Positions 46,724 through 56,889 of a DNA stretch of 64,000 bases are shown piece by piece. The stretch lies in assembly GCA_030849835.1 (NCBI GenBank), contig JASAOC010002140.1, positions 310,001 to 374,000 on the forward strand, in the 5' to 3' direction. The position numbers and the translations under genes were made by a program. This stretch comes from Herpetomonas samuelpessoai. Taxonomy: Eukaryota > Euglenozoa > Kinetoplastea > Trypanosomatida > Trypanosomatidae. The notes under the pieces were generated by a model. It did no database searches. It saw nothing but the letters and a program-made list of their open reading frames with translations, and was not told where the DNA came from. Numbering within the stretch: position 1 is the stretch's first letter; the number at the start of each line of letters is the position of its first letter.

Positions 46724-48060
46724 TCACTGCTCCGTGTTGCCCACCCAGGTGACCTTGCATGTCTTGTCCACATCCATGGGACCGCGCACATTCCCGCGCA
46801 GGTCGTTGTCGCAGAAGGTACCGCCGCCCTCTTTACAGACCCAAATGCCCTCGTACGAGTTCTTGGTGAGCACGTTGTGAATCACATGAGGGCTGCCCTG
46901 CGTCGTCACCAGCAACCCTGCGTTGTGGTTGCCACGAATCTTGTTGTCCTCGATGATGCCGCCGCCTTGCTCAAAGACGTAGACACCCGCCTCCTTCCCG
47001 CCCTCAATCACGTTCCGTGACACCTTGGGTGCCGCCCTTGTCTTGATGAGCACTCCGGCCTTGTGGTTGTGCGTAATTTCATTGTCCGAGATGAACGGGG
47101 CAGCACGATCGCAGCAAAAGAAACCGGCCTGTGCGTTGGACAGTACGCGGTTCTTGCGAAAGATGGCCGTCGTACCTGGGCCTTTGACCACCACGCCGCA
47201 GCCGGCGTTCTGCGCGATGAGGTTGTACTCGATGCTGCCCTGCGCGTCTTGGCAAAAGATGCCCGTCTCTGCCCCATCCGTGATGCGGTTAGCGCGCACG
47301 CGAGCGGAGCTGTCGCGCTTCAGGAGGAACGCAGCGTACCCACAGCCAGAGAAGGTGTTGCCCTCGTAGAGACCGCGGGCCTTTTCTTCCACCACAACGC
47401 CGGCGGTGGTCACATCCATGAAAAAGCATTTGGAGATGACAGGGTCCACCACACCCTTCTCTCCGGACCCACCACTGCCGCGACGATCCGCTTCGTCATC
47501 GTCGTCGCTGCTGCTGCTGTTGCCGTCACCGAAATCACCTCCTCGGTGTCGGTCGCTCCCCTCCAGGTTCGTGACGATGGGGGCCAGCTCCCCACCGCGC
47601 TTCCCAGCATCGTGGTGGGAGCCGACACCCACTGTGACGCCGCTGCCATCCACACACGAGATACGGCACTTGCGAATCGCCCAATTCCCTCCCGTAATGG
47701 AGATGGCCGTTGGTCGCGGTGGTTTCTTTTCTTTTGCCTTGCCCGTCTTCCCACTCGGAGCAGCGGTATTCGCCTTGCTGGAGACATCCGCCAGTACTTT
47801 TCGGTTGACCCGACCCACGTGACGGATGATGAAGTTCTCCACGACGCCCTTCCCCGACTCACAGCGTAGGGCGAAAGGACTGTCCGCGACCTCAAGGACA
47901 GGGGATGGGGTCTCACCCACAATCTTAAGGCTCTCGGGCAGTGCTTTTGTGAGCGTTAAGGGCATGCTGTGCGTCGTGTTTCCGGCGACGAGAATTTTGC
48001 GAATGTGACGCAGACGCGTCACCGCCTCGAGGGCTTCCGCGAGCGTGGGAAAGTCCGCGG
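46724..48060 (-). other. Beta-helix (PbH1) repeat domain of the kinase
   Basis: At least nine turns of about 22 to 24 residues are visible, each with a hydrophobic stack and a conserved small-residue or Asn ladder (GVVVEEKARGLYEGNTF, AGFFCCDRAAPFISDNEI, AGVLIKTRAAPKVSRNVI, AGVYVFEQGGGIIEDNKI, AGLLVTTQGSPHVIHNVL, EGIWVCKEGGGTFCDNDL). An N-terminal cap region starts with FPTLAEALEAVTRL. A disordered loop of S/D residues interrupts it near 47490 to 47560. Confidence 0.75.
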
Positions 48061-49759
48061 GGACACGCACAGTGGTATCCGCAGTGGTGGTGTTCATGCC
48101 AGCCCCTGCCATCCCCATCCCAGAGGGACTGCCGCGTTCAAAGCCCATGGGCGTTCCAGGGCCCTGTCCGGGCAGCGAAGACGGCCGCATGAGGCTCTGG
48201 CTGAGGGAAAACTCTGAGATGGACATGCTATTTCCGGGAGGTAAACCCAAGGCATTGTGTAGCCGTGAAAACGCACGAGGCTTCCCGATTTGTGGCGACG
48301 TTGGCGCGTGACCTGCGGCCCCTCCGCTGCGTTCCAAAGACAAGTTGCGGCTGCACGCGCCGCTCTGTGCAGAGGTAGGGGAGGTAGGAAAAGGCACTGG
48401 GAAGCTGCTGCGCGATTGCTGTTCTGACAGGTTCCCTGGGGACGTCGTCCGCGACGTGGAAAGGGTCTGCTGGTGCTGGAAGCTCGACGGGCTGCTACCG
48501 CCGACAAACGGGGAGCGATCATGGCTCTGTCTGGAGACGTGCTTGTGCCGGGCACGATCGCAGCCCTTGCAGAACAGGGCCCGACATGCACCGCACGTCA
48601 CAGAGGCCAGTTCCACCTCACACACATCACACAGAGGCTCCGCCAGCTTTGGGCAGCTCATGCCGGCAAACAGTGAGGCCGACATGCCAAGATGCGGGGA
48701 CGGCGCTGTCATGCTGCTCAGGCGATGGAGAATCATGGTAGGGGTGGGGCGAGCCTCCGGTTGCTTCTGCAGCATATCGCGCAGGAGGGTGGCCAACTTC
48801 TCTGAAAAGCCAATCTTGGTCACGTGTTTCACCACAGCATCAACGGCAGCAGGGTTTTCCAGGACCATGCTGTTCACCGGCTGCTCGCGCAGTGTCACGA
48901 GTTCTAGAATAATGACGCCGAGGCCCCAGACATCGACCTTGCCGTCGTAGCGCTTCTGCAACATGCGCTCGGGTGCAAGGTAATATGGTGTGCCCACCGC
49001 TGACTTGCGTCCGCCGTTGCCCACAGTGGCGGCAAGGCCGAAATCCCCAATTTTCACGTCACGGTAGTCGTCAAAGAAGACATTGGTCGGTTTCAGATCG
49101 CGGTGCAAAAACCCTTTGTCGTGAATAAATTCCAGCGCCGCCGCGCACTGCTCCATCCATGACAGCACCTGCGCCTCTGTCACTGGGTGCTTGCCCGTCT
49201 CCATGAACTTCGACTTGGTCTCCCGAATCATGCCCGACATGTCGCCATTGCTACAGAGCTCCATCACGAGGCACACGGCGATCTCCTCTTCCTTGAGCCA
49301 GTGCGCGCGGACGCCTTCCGATAGGAGGTTTTTTGCCGGCACGCCGCCCGTCGCCTCCTTGTGTGGCGTCGGCTTATCAGGGGAAGTGCCATTCACGTTG
49401 AAGACACGCAGGCTGCCGTGGGGAGAGGGGGCGAGAGAGCCTTGGAAAATACCGTCGATGCTCTGCAGAGGGTCTGTAACGCTCGGACGGTCGGGGTTGT
49501 GTGCAGCTGCGACGTGCTCGAATTCTTTCCGCAGTTTTGCGCTGTTGAAGACGAGGAAGAAATCCACGTAAGAGACGATATTGGGGTGGCGCAGCTGCAG
49601 AAGGACCTTGATCTCTTGCAGCGCGAGGTTCACCTGTCCTTGATCGGCACAGCAAATGACCTTCATGGCGTATTCTTTGCTGGTGTGGATGTGTTGGACT
49701 TTGTAGACGACGCCCTGCGCGCCGTCACCCAGTTTGCATTGAACGTTATAGTCCTCCAT
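46724..49759 (-). CDS. NEK-like protein kinase fused to a B-box zinc finger and a right-handed beta-helix
   Basis: The ATG at 49759 (not the upstream TTG frame to 49915) gives 1011 residues. Residues 1 to about 350 are a Ser/Thr kinase with complete catalytic motifs: glycine loop GDGAQGVVYKV, K33 (YAMKVI), HRDLKPTN (D221), DFG (D239), and GTPYYLAPERM. The pattern is closest to NEK-type kinases. A 90-residue charged insert lies between the beta-strand ending DFFLVFN and CLVMELCSNGDM. A B-box-like zinc finger follows at about 375 to 410 (CDVCEVELASVTCGACRALF, then CDRARHKH). After a disordered linker, residues about 568 to 1005 form a parallel beta-helix with N-x(n)-AGV repeats (NRITDGAETGIFC, NLIAQNAGCGVVV, NEITHNHKAGVLI). 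This is the fold of FBXO11 and pectate-lyase-like proteins. The helix may bind protein partners rather than sugar. Confidence 0.85.
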   Translation of the reverse strand: MEDYNVQCKLGDGAQGVVYKVQHIHTSKEYAMKVICCADQGQVNLALQEIKVLLQLRHPNIVSYVDFFLVFNSAKLRKEFEHVAAAHNPDRPSVTDPLQSIDGIFQGSLAPSPHGSLRVFNVNGTSPDKPTPHKEATGGVPAKNLLSEGVRAHWLKEEEIAVCLVMELCSNGDMSGMIRETKSKFMETGKHPVTEAQVLSWMEQCAAALEFIHDKGFLHRDLKPTNVFFDDYRDVKIGDFGLAATVGNGGRKSAVGTPYYLAPERMLQKRYDGKVDVWGLGVIILELVTLREQPVNSMVLENPAAVDAVVKHVTKIGFSEKLATLLRDMLQKQPEARPTPTMILHRLSSMTAPSPHLGMSASLFAGMSCPKLAEPLCDVCEVELASVTCGACRALFCKGCDRARHKHVSRQSHDRSPFVGGSSPSSFQHQQTLSTSRTTSPGNLSEQQSRSSFPVPFPTSPTSAQSGACSRNLSLERSGGAAGHAPTSPQIGKPRAFSRLHNALGLPPGNSMSISEFSLSQSLMRPSSLPGQGPGTPMGFERGSPSGMGMAGAGMNTTTADTTVRVPADFPTLAEALEAVTRLRHIRKILVAGNTTHSMPLTLTKALPESLKIVGETPSPVLEVADSPFALRCESGKGVVENFIIRHVGRVNRKVLADVSSKANTAAPSGKTGKAKEKKPPRPTAISITGGNWAIRKCRISCVDGSGVTVGVGSHHDAGKRGGELAPIVTNLEGSDRHRGGDFGDGNSSSSDDDDEADRRGSGGSGEKGVVDPVISKCFFMDVTTAGVVVEEKARGLYEGNTFSGCGYAAFLLKRDSSARVRANRITDGAETGIFCQDAQGSIEYNLIAQNAGCGVVVKGPGTTAIFRKNRVLSNAQAGFFCCDRAAPFISDNEITHNHKAGVLIKTRAAPKVSRNVIEGGKEAGVYVFEQGGGIIEDNKIRGNHNAGLLVTTQGSPHVIHNVLTKNSYEGIWVCKEGGGTFCDNDLRGNVRGPMDVDKTCKVTWVGNTEQ

Positions 49760-50883
49760 GGCTTTTACTAAACGACAGGAATGCCAAAAAGAGGATGCGT
49801 GAGTGAAAGAAGTGAGTTGAGAATGAAGTGAAAGTTGCCTCAGGGTTGTTGCAGCAGTGAGGGATAGAGAGAAAGAACGATGCGCCGTGGAATAGTGAGA
49901 ATAGACGAGGATCAACGGTCTTTCTGGTAACTATATGAATGCTGATTTTGTAACAAGTGGAATAGATGTACTGTAAAGGGGGGGGGGGAAGGGGATTTTC
50001 AAAAACAAATGTGCGTCTAAAGAGAACAAAGAAACGAAAATGAGGTTAGTAAAACCAAGCGAGAAAGGAATTGGCTTCAGATCGACTGAGTGAATCTAAC
50101 AAGTGTTCAAATGCATGAAGCAGCAACCAGATGACATGAAAATGAGAGGGGAGGGGAGGGGGAAACACACACCCAAAGACAAAAAGAGTCGAGATGTCTA
50201 GGCGAAAAATAGGGATTGGTACGAGTTGTACGAGAAGAGCAGGAGATAGCGGGTGCGGTCTACCTGGCAAGTGACGTCACTAGTCGAATGTTTCTATGAG
50301 CTACCTGCGCATCATGTATGACCAAGAGGGAGGTGTGTGAGAAGTGGGTAGGCGCCGTCGGGTGAAAGGCAAATGACATGAGCCTCTTCAACGGAGTGGG
50401 GAATCTGCGGTGCTTACCAGACGAAGTTTCCTGTCCGTTCAACAGTGCCCAACGAAGCGCGGCCCAGCGTTGACGAAGTAACCAAGCGTACACAGTGCCT
50501 CTCATAGGAGGCGTATTAGGGTCTTTCTTGTTTACGGTGCAGTTTGCGTTGGTAGGACTTGCCATTTTCACAGTTGGATGGTCCGGCATGGAAAAAAAAG
50601 AGAACATAGAAGAGGGAAAACGAAGGCATGTGCTTTCCAACCGTGCGTCGCATGCGCAAGGGGGAAAGAAGGAATGTTTTAACACCATAAGAGGTGCGTC
50701 GTCGCAAAGGAGCGGTAAAGAGAGAGAGAGAGATTGCCTCAAAAGAAGGACGTGACAGCATTTTAGAAGGTCAAATTGCGGGAACTTGAAAGTTCAGTTG
50801 TAAAGGCCGTCTAGCGTCGCAGTCAAGGGAGGAGAGGCGTGCACTGGAAAATTAACACGGGGCGCCCCTTGTGAAGGACGGGT
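49760..50883 (-). other. 1.1 kb spacer between the Nudix and kinase genes
   Basis: It has a G11 run at 49978 to 49988 and purine-rich plus-strand patches near 50130 to 50165 (C/T-rich on the transcript) that may serve as the kinase splice tract. Small frames at 50260 to 50760 look non-coding. No gene is seen. Confidence 0.5.
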
Positions 50884-52680
50884 TCACGAGAGCAAACGCA
50901 CGCACTGAACCCCGTGCAGCAGTGCTGCGTAGGAAGCCGGCGTGATCTTGCCGTCGAGATGGTTGTCGACAAAGTGAACCACGTCCGCTGGCGTCCGCAC
51001 GCGGTGGAGGGGCATGAAAACGAGAGAGCCCTCCACTGACTCAAAGGCCTCCTCCGCTCTCCGCTCATTGAAGGTACGGCGAACTTCCTCATCGCTACCG
51101 TTCACCTCCACGAGAAAGCACATGTCAGGCTTGCGTGTCTTGGCGTGGCGGATGATAGAGACAAGACCGCGATTCCGACAAGACGAGAGCGGCATGCCAA
51201 TCTCCTCAGCCACCTCGAGCAAAACAGAGTCAAAAAGTTCATGGACAACAATATCTTCGTTGACGTACTGAAACCAATGGCACGCCTCATCCGGAAGGCG
51301 TGCTTCGTCGTGTGGGGTGCTACCTGTGCGTTTGTCGCGGTGTGTCGCGGTGAAACGCTTGACGTTGAGAATGTGCGATGGCTCGGGGTGACCGCCAGGG
51401 CAGCAATAGTACCCAGGGTACTCACCGACTTTGTGCGAGCGGCGAAAGAGAACGGCGGAGTGATCACGTGTAACGACCATAGCTTCCACACCGAGCGCGT
51501 TCGCCAAGTAGCGCTCAGTGCAGCGCGTAATAAACGCAGACGTCCCCACAGCCTCTTCGCAACGAACAGGCATGCTGAGTGAGCGGGGGAGAACACTACT
51601 ATCGGAAATAACAAGCGGTTGCTGAGACTCCGCAGCTCCTCCTGTCCCTGCCGCATTTTCCTCCCGTGTGTGTTTCCGTTTAGAACCGTCACCGTGATGT
51701 GACGCGTCATCCCGAACACCTCCGTCTGGGTCTCCACTTTCAGTGAATTCAAAGAGGACGTCCTGATCTGTAGTATGTTGGGATACGTACTTCTCATAGG
51801 TGGAAACATGGGTTGTAGTCCCCGTGGAAGTTTTGTAATCTGTGATACCAAGCTTCAACGTGCACACCGCCACATGCTTTGGATGCGCCACACACGCCGT
51901 AGTATCCCTCTCGGTGCCGACGGGCAGGACAGCATCGCACAAGTGCGGAGGAGAAGTGGAGGAGGGAATACCCGTCGTAGGTGGATGGGAGTGAGAACTG
52001 TCAGGGGACTCGAGTGCCCGGCTTGCATTTCGACCCACATCGACACCAGAGCTGTGGAGGGCCTGAAGAGGATCCGGTGCCATGGGAGCGCCTCCTGCTC
52101 GCCCAATGCTAGTTTCCGCTGAGCGGTTAGGAGTTGCTTGCGGTGCAGCTTGCCTCCCTGGCTCCACTGTCGAATGCGCCGCCGTCAAATCAAGGTCGGA
52201 GCGACAGGGACAAGTGGTCCTGCCTTCTTCCAAAATGTCCACGTCATGGAGACGGAATTTCAACCCATTGAAAAGAACAGGCTTTGTTTCCAGCGTTTGC
52301 ACAACCTCTTGAGGAGACAGGGAAGGCTCGTGTGCTCCATCGACTGGGGTACTGTGCTGTGCCGATGTAGGCTTTGGGTTGCCGGTTGAAAGAACCACCG
52401 GTTGGGAAACTTTCGTTTCGCTCGCCTTGGTTTCGAGTTCGTGCTGGGAAGGCGAGCCATCACAGGCGCTCTGCAACGGGACTGGTTGCGTTAGCCGTTC
52501 CCAGGTAGCCTCAATGGCCTCCTTGTCCAGACTCGGCGCTGACAGTCGCTGGTGGCTGGGACTCACGGACACAACTACTCGTTCACGCGAGACCGGCTCA
52601 AGCGAGTTGAAGATGGTATCAAAGGTTGCCACCAGATCCAGTGGTTGCGCAGGGAGAGCGTTGCAGGACTGGCGGTGCAT
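50884..52680 (-). CDS. NUDT22-type Nudix protein (putative UDP-sugar diphosphatase) with a long N-terminal extension
   Basis: The last 220 residues carry a Nudix domain with NUDT22 features: YYCCPGGHPEP (about 415 to 425), then after a long loop VVHELFDSVLLEVAEEIGMP (about 477 to 496), then GLVSIIRHAKTRKPDMCFLVEVN. In human NUDT22 the same split Nudix box (PGGHPEP, loop, HELFSSVL) hydrolyses UDP-glucose and UDP-galactose to sugar-1-phosphate and UMP. Here the REUxEE Arg is Leu, as it is also atypical in NUDT22, while the two Glu are present. The first 370 residues are P/S/T-rich and probably disordered, absent from human NUDT22. UDP-sugars feed the trypanosomatid surface glycocalyx, so the activity would be relevant. 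The leader from the best acceptor is only 11 bases. Confidence 0.8.
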   Translation of the reverse strand: MHRQSCNALPAQPLDLVATFDTIFNSLEPVSRERVVVSVSPSHQRLSAPSLDKEAIEATWERLTQPVPLQSACDGSPSQHELETKASETKVSQPVVLSTGNPKPTSAQHSTPVDGAHEPSLSPQEVVQTLETKPVLFNGLKFRLHDVDILEEGRTTCPCRSDLDLTAAHSTVEPGRQAAPQATPNRSAETSIGRAGGAPMAPDPLQALHSSGVDVGRNASRALESPDSSHSHPPTTGIPSSTSPPHLCDAVLPVGTERDTTACVAHPKHVAVCTLKLGITDYKTSTGTTTHVSTYEKYVSQHTTDQDVLFEFTESGDPDGGVRDDASHHGDGSKRKHTREENAAGTGGAAESQQPLVISDSSVLPRSLSMPVRCEEAVGTSAFITRCTERYLANALGVEAMVVTRDHSAVLFRRSHKVGEYPGYYCCPGGHPEPSHILNVKRFTATHRDKRTGSTPHDEARLPDEACHWFQYVNEDIVVHELFDSVLLEVAEEIGMPLSSCRNRGLVSIIRHAKTRKPDMCFLVEVNGSDEEVRRTFNERRAEEAFESVEGSLVFMPLHRVRTPADVVHFVDNHLDGKITPASYAALLHGVQCVRLLS

Positions 52681-54177
52681 GAGGTGCGTCGCTGCAGAGA
52701 AGATAGAGATGTAGATAAAGAGAAAAAAAAGGGTGAAAGCGGTGAGAATGGAAAAAGAAATTATGCGGTAGCGAGCAGCTGTCCAAACGCCGAATGAAAA
52801 GCAATCCTCCTTTCTTTGTGTCTACACTTGGCGAAATCACACAGAAGCTACAAATTTGGCTGCCGTAATGGAGAAAACCGAATGGTGATAGGTCTTGGTG
52901 TCAACGAAGAATGATGACGAGACAGGTGCGAAATGGATGGATGGCTACATGCTGTCTAGTTCTTCGCCTCGTGAAACTGATGGACGTGGGTGGGTTCGAC
53001 GGCGTAGGTTTAGGGTAGACGTAAAATTGTGCAGCCCCACTATTAGTCACTCATGGTGGAGTGTGAAATGGAATCGCCTTGCCACTCTGGACACGATATA
53101 CAGAATGCCCGCTGCTGCTGTGCGGTGCTTCCTTGTTGTTGTGTTGTTGTCTTTCGTTTCCGAGTAGCGCACGTTGACCGGTTTTGCTGGCAACCCACGT
53201 GTACGTGATAAAGAGAGAGAGAGAGTGAGATGAGCACGAGGACAACTAACAATCGCTGTCTAGGTGTGGGGAGTGTGTAAATTGGCAACGGTGCCACGGT
53301 CTCAATAACAGCTACTTTTCGTTCCACAAGGAGCAGCTTCTCTAGTGCGGACCCGGTACAGAACTCTGAGGGCTGCTGGAACCTATAAAATCGATGCCGA
53401 CAACTGAGAACGCGTGCTAAGGGATAGAGTGCTGTCTTGCCAGAAGAAACAAAGAGACACGTACTTTGGGGTGAGCGGGTGGAAACGATGTACGGAGAGG
53501 TACATAAATGAACGTTAGCGCACAAGTGAGATAGTGCTGCAACCACGAAGGAATAAAAACCGTTTTGCGGGCATTGTCATCAGACACAAAACATAAAACA
53601 ATGGGGAATGAAGGAGAGCGAGAGGGGTTTTAAAAAGGGGAGGGGGACGGAATTCACGATGAATAGATGCATATAGAGGAAGAACGAAAAAGCAAGCAAA
53701 AAGGAATATTCTTGTCGTCTCAACCCGCGATGAATACAGGCGCGCGACGTTGTTAGTCCTCACAAGTCATGTGTAGCCAGACAACTCTGTTGAAGGTACG
53801 CGACATGTAGGAAGAAAGAGTACGGTGATACAACGTAGAGAAGGTAGCTCTCGGAAAGGAGGAGAGACACGTTTTTTTTTGTTTTTTTTTTTTCATGACA
53901 AAGAGAAAATGTCAAAAACAAAAAAACTCGATGGGTCCTGCAAAACAGAGAGAAAAAACGTTTTGGATGGTTACAATGGAAATAAAACAGATGTGAAGCG
54001 AAGCAAGAAAGAAACAGAAACAAAGACACACCTCCCAAAGGAGTTAGTAACAAGAGAAAGCGTCTGGTAGTAAGGGCACCTGTCAGAAGGGAATAACCAA
54101 GATGACAGGACCTGCGCAGACCACCACAGGCGACTATACCTGTGAAAGGAACACATAACAACAACAGAAAAAAAAAA
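52681..54177 (-). other. 1.5 kb spacer between the patatin lipase and Nudix genes
   Basis: This is the longest gene-free stretch. It holds the lipase 3' UTR and the Nudix leader. A-rich and T-rich runs occur near 53871 to 53893. Frames in it have no protein-like composition. Confidence 0.5.
52692..52745 (-). promoter_or_regulatory. Probable spliced-leader acceptor for the Nudix gene
   Basis: On the minus strand a T/C-rich tract with a T8 run (complement of about 52694 to 52738) is followed by AG, the complement of 52692 to 52693. This leaves an 11-base leader before the ATG at 52680. Confidence 0.55.
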
Positions 54178-56889
54178 CTACTTGGTCTTCTCTGCTTTCC
54201 GAATGCTCCTCTCAAGCAGTGCAATTTCCTTCAGGAGCGCACGTTCGATGCACGTGGCGCTCTTGATGCGGGCCACAAGCGGCCACGTCCGCACCTGTGC
54301 TCGCGTAGCCACGTAGCTGATGTACTCGGCCGTCGGGTTGCTAGCCATATTGAGGTAGTCTGGCAGAGCCGACGTGATGTCACCAATGGGTAGAATGGTA
54401 ACATGGCCACAGTAGCTCTGAGTTAACAGCAAAAAAGGCAGTTCAAAGCTTCCCGTCTTGGGGAGTAAACCAGAGTAGAAGCACTTGAGCATCACATGGC
54501 ACACCAAGGCCGCCCATCCGTACCAGAGTCGGCCGAGTAGGGAAATTTGGTGATTTGCGGCGAGTGCCACGGATTTGGTGCTCGCCGTGACGCGGAGCTT
54601 GGCTTCGGCGGTGGCCGAGGAGGTCGGGTGGAGGAACGGGATGACGTAGGGGTTGACCTGGCTGACAATGAAGTAGCTCACGCCAAAGAGCTGGGCGATG
54701 CGGTCGCGAGGGATGTCCTGCGCAACGCTGCCATCGCAGTACAATTCACCTGGCAGGTGAGGCTGAAAGAAGCCGGTGTCAGGCGATTTTTCAATGAGCT
54801 GCACCGCGGTAAAAAGACCTGGGAGGGCACTGCTGGCGCTGACCGCGCTCCAAATGACGACGTGAGGAGCCGTGAGGTAGTTCAGCAACACGTGGCGGTC
54901 AAAGTGTGTGCCCTGCTGGTTATCCCGCGTCACGGTGATGTTCAACACACGTCCAGAGATTTCATAGGCTTCAAGGAATGTCATGTCTCCGCACTGGCTG
55001 CGGACGCACTCCATGAGTGTGCGGACGTCCATGAGGAAACCTGTCTTGAAGAGACGTTTCAGTTTCTGCGCAAGCGACGTGTCGTTGCCGAACGGGGTCA
55101 TCTGCAGAATCTCCGTGGACAGCACCTCTACTTCAATGAACTCCTTCAGTTCTTTCGGGGACTTTGTGCATACAATGGCGGAGATAATGGAACCCGCAGA
55201 GCTGCCCGAGATAACATCTGGCAACGTGCCCGCCTCATACAAGGCGCGGATGACACCCGTGTGGTAGGTGCCCATGGACGCCCCGCCGCTCAGAATGAGC
55301 GCCGTCCGCCCGTAGGAACGAAGGACGTCCTTCAACACGCTGAGGCGCTGTCGAGGGGACAGATCAAAGGGTACAATGATAGCACCATCGACGGCGGTGG
55401 CGTCACCAGTACCAGAAGCTACGGGGGACGGCTGTAGCGCGTGCTGCTTCGCCCAGACGACCAGGTTTTGAACAAAGCTGGAATCCATCGATTCCGATCC
55501 CGGGGAAGGAGAGGGGGAAGCGCCTCGATCATTCCGTAAACTGTTGCGCTGTGTGCCGCCAACCGCGGTCGATTCCCCGCTCGCAGGAGCTTTGGTGGAA
55601 AGACGTACGATGACAGGACGTCGCTCGTCCGAGGAGGTTGCAGAAACGGTGAGATGGCTAGCCGCCTTGGGAAGTGGTGTTGTACGGCAGCGGAGGAGCG
55701 CAGCCGAGGCTTCCTGCGACGACGGCGTACTGATGCTTGGTGCAACGCCAGTTTCGTCATCGCTGGGAACGGCGCTGGGACTCGGGTCGACGCAGAAGTT
55801 GGCCCGTTGATTGTTGCCACACACAGTCACCGTCGCTGGTGCGGGGGGAGGCGTAGACATGTGACGCTTGCTGCCATCCATTTTATTCTGAGGTGTCGAG
55901 GGGTTCTCGGGCATGGACGTGCTTTTGCCCGCGCTCACTGCTGTCGTCGCGCGGCGCTGTACCGTTGTTGGCGTAGCGTGGCGAATGCGGACGTCTCTGG
56001 CCTCTGCTGCCACGGAGACGGGGGCTGTCGCGCGCAGGTTCATGGGCTTCGGGTTCGCCAGGGCGCTTGTCACCTGGGTGAGGTTCACCACGTGCACCTT
56101 GCCGTCAGGATCGCGGCGCTCCTGGTAGCACGGCCGGACATGGAAGGCGTCGGCAGCACTCGCACTCTTTGACCCGCCAAACACATTGATGAGGAGACAG
56201 ATGGCAGTGCAGTAGTCCTCCACACAGGCCTTCGTCCCCGTAAAATAGGGGTAGAGCTCAGGGTTCGTCATACCGTGCGCGTTGCGCAGGAGCATGCCGC
56301 GGAGGTAATTCCCCATTGCGATGGGGTTTCCAGAGCCGGCAAGGGCGAGGGCTACTTGGGCATCGAAAACGAGCGCCTCTGCGTTGCACAAGTTGCTTGG
56401 CGGGGCCTGCAGCCGCCAGTCGTCCATACCCAAGTGTGCATCCAGGAGCTTGGCTGTCGAAAGATACGTCTTATAGGACTCGGTCGAGCTGAGCACGCTG
56501 AGGTAGCGTTGGGTAGTGCGTTTAAACTGGACGTCCGCGGGGAACTGATACAAGTAGGCGAAGAGCCACACCAGAGGGGCGAAAACCGTCTCACCGAGTA
56601 CCTGCAGTACGACCCTCAGCAGCGCCATGAACGAATGACGGAGACGCTGTCCTATGGCGCGGACAGGGGCGTGAAGCCTGTTCGCAAAGGTTCTCCCACG
56701 AGGCCTGTTAGCCTTCTCTTCAAGCTGTGTTGTGTGACGTGAGCGGTGAGACGCTGAGCTTTTCGCAGCGCAACTTTCTGTGCCATCAGGGAGCGGGGTA
56801 TCTGTTCCCCACCCTCTGCGCATAGATCGATGATACTGCTTTCCTCTTCCGCGGTGGCGGCGTCCCTCTTCCGCGTGTGAGCCATTCAT
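54178..56889 (-). CDS. Patatin-domain lipase of the TGL3/4/5 - SDP1 type
   Basis: This family hydrolyses triacylglycerol in lipid droplets of fungi and plants, some members also acting as lysophospholipid acyltransferases. The 903-residue protein has a hydrophobic N-terminal segment (LLRVVLQVLGETVFAPLVWL, about residue 90) and a conserved DUF-like domain before the patatin core, with SYKTYLSTAKLLDAHLGMDD. The patatin domain (about 505 to 780) shows the oxyanion loop SGGASMGTYHTG, the nucleophile elbow GSSAG with S564, and the catalytic Asp in CDGSVAQD (D719). It also has SQVNPYVIPF, a TGL/SDP1 hallmark. All catalytic elements are intact. A long disordered insert (about 270 to 500) separates the two halves, and the C-terminal part is helical. 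It probably acts at the ER or lipid droplet. Confidence 0.88.
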   Translation of the reverse strand: MNGSHAEEGRRHRGRGKQYHRSMRRGWGTDTPLPDGTESCAAKSSASHRSRHTTQLEEKANRPRGRTFANRLHAPVRAIGQRLRHSFMALLRVVLQVLGETVFAPLVWLFAYLYQFPADVQFKRTTQRYLSVLSSTESYKTYLSTAKLLDAHLGMDDWRLQAPPSNLCNAEALVFDAQVALALAGSGNPIAMGNYLRGMLLRNAHGMTNPELYPYFTGTKACVEDYCTAICLLINVFGGSKSASAADAFHVRPCYQERRDPDGKVHVVNLTQVTSALANPKPMNLRATAPVSVAAEARDVRIRHATPTTVQRRATTAVSAGKSTSMPENPSTPQNKMDGSKRHMSTPPPAPATVTVCGNNQRANFCVDPSPSAVPSDDETGVAPSISTPSSQEASAALLRCRTTPLPKAASHLTVSATSSDERRPVIVRLSTKAPASGESTAVGGTQRNSLRNDRGASPSPSPGSESMDSSFVQNLVVWAKQHALQPSPVASGTGDATAVDGAIIVPFDLSPRQRLSVLKDVLRSYGRTALILSGGASMGTYHTGVIRALYEAGTLPDVISGSSAGSIISAIVCTKSPKELKEFIEVEVLSTEILQMTPFGNDTSLAQKLKRLFKTGFLMDVRTLMECVRSQCGDMTFLEAYEISGRVLNITVTRDNQQGTHFDRHVLLNYLTAPHVVIWSAVSASSALPGLFTAVQLIEKSPDTGFFQPHLPGELYCDGSVAQDIPRDRIAQLFGVSYFIVSQVNPYVIPFLHPTSSATAEAKLRVTASTKSVALAANHQISLLGRLWYGWAALVCHVMLKCFYSGLLPKTGSFELPFLLLTQSYCGHVTILPIGDITSALPDYLNMASNPTAEYISYVATRAQVRTWPLVARIKSATCIERALLKEIALLERSIRKAEKTK

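Noticed and set aside
49760-49915. N-terminal extension of the kinase from an upstream TTG
   Set aside because: The ATG at 49759 sits immediately before the kinase glycine loop; the extension reads like an untranslated pyrimidine-rich leader.
54547-55437. 296-codon plus-strand frame opposite the lipase
   Set aside because: Antisense to the patatin domain; no independent support.
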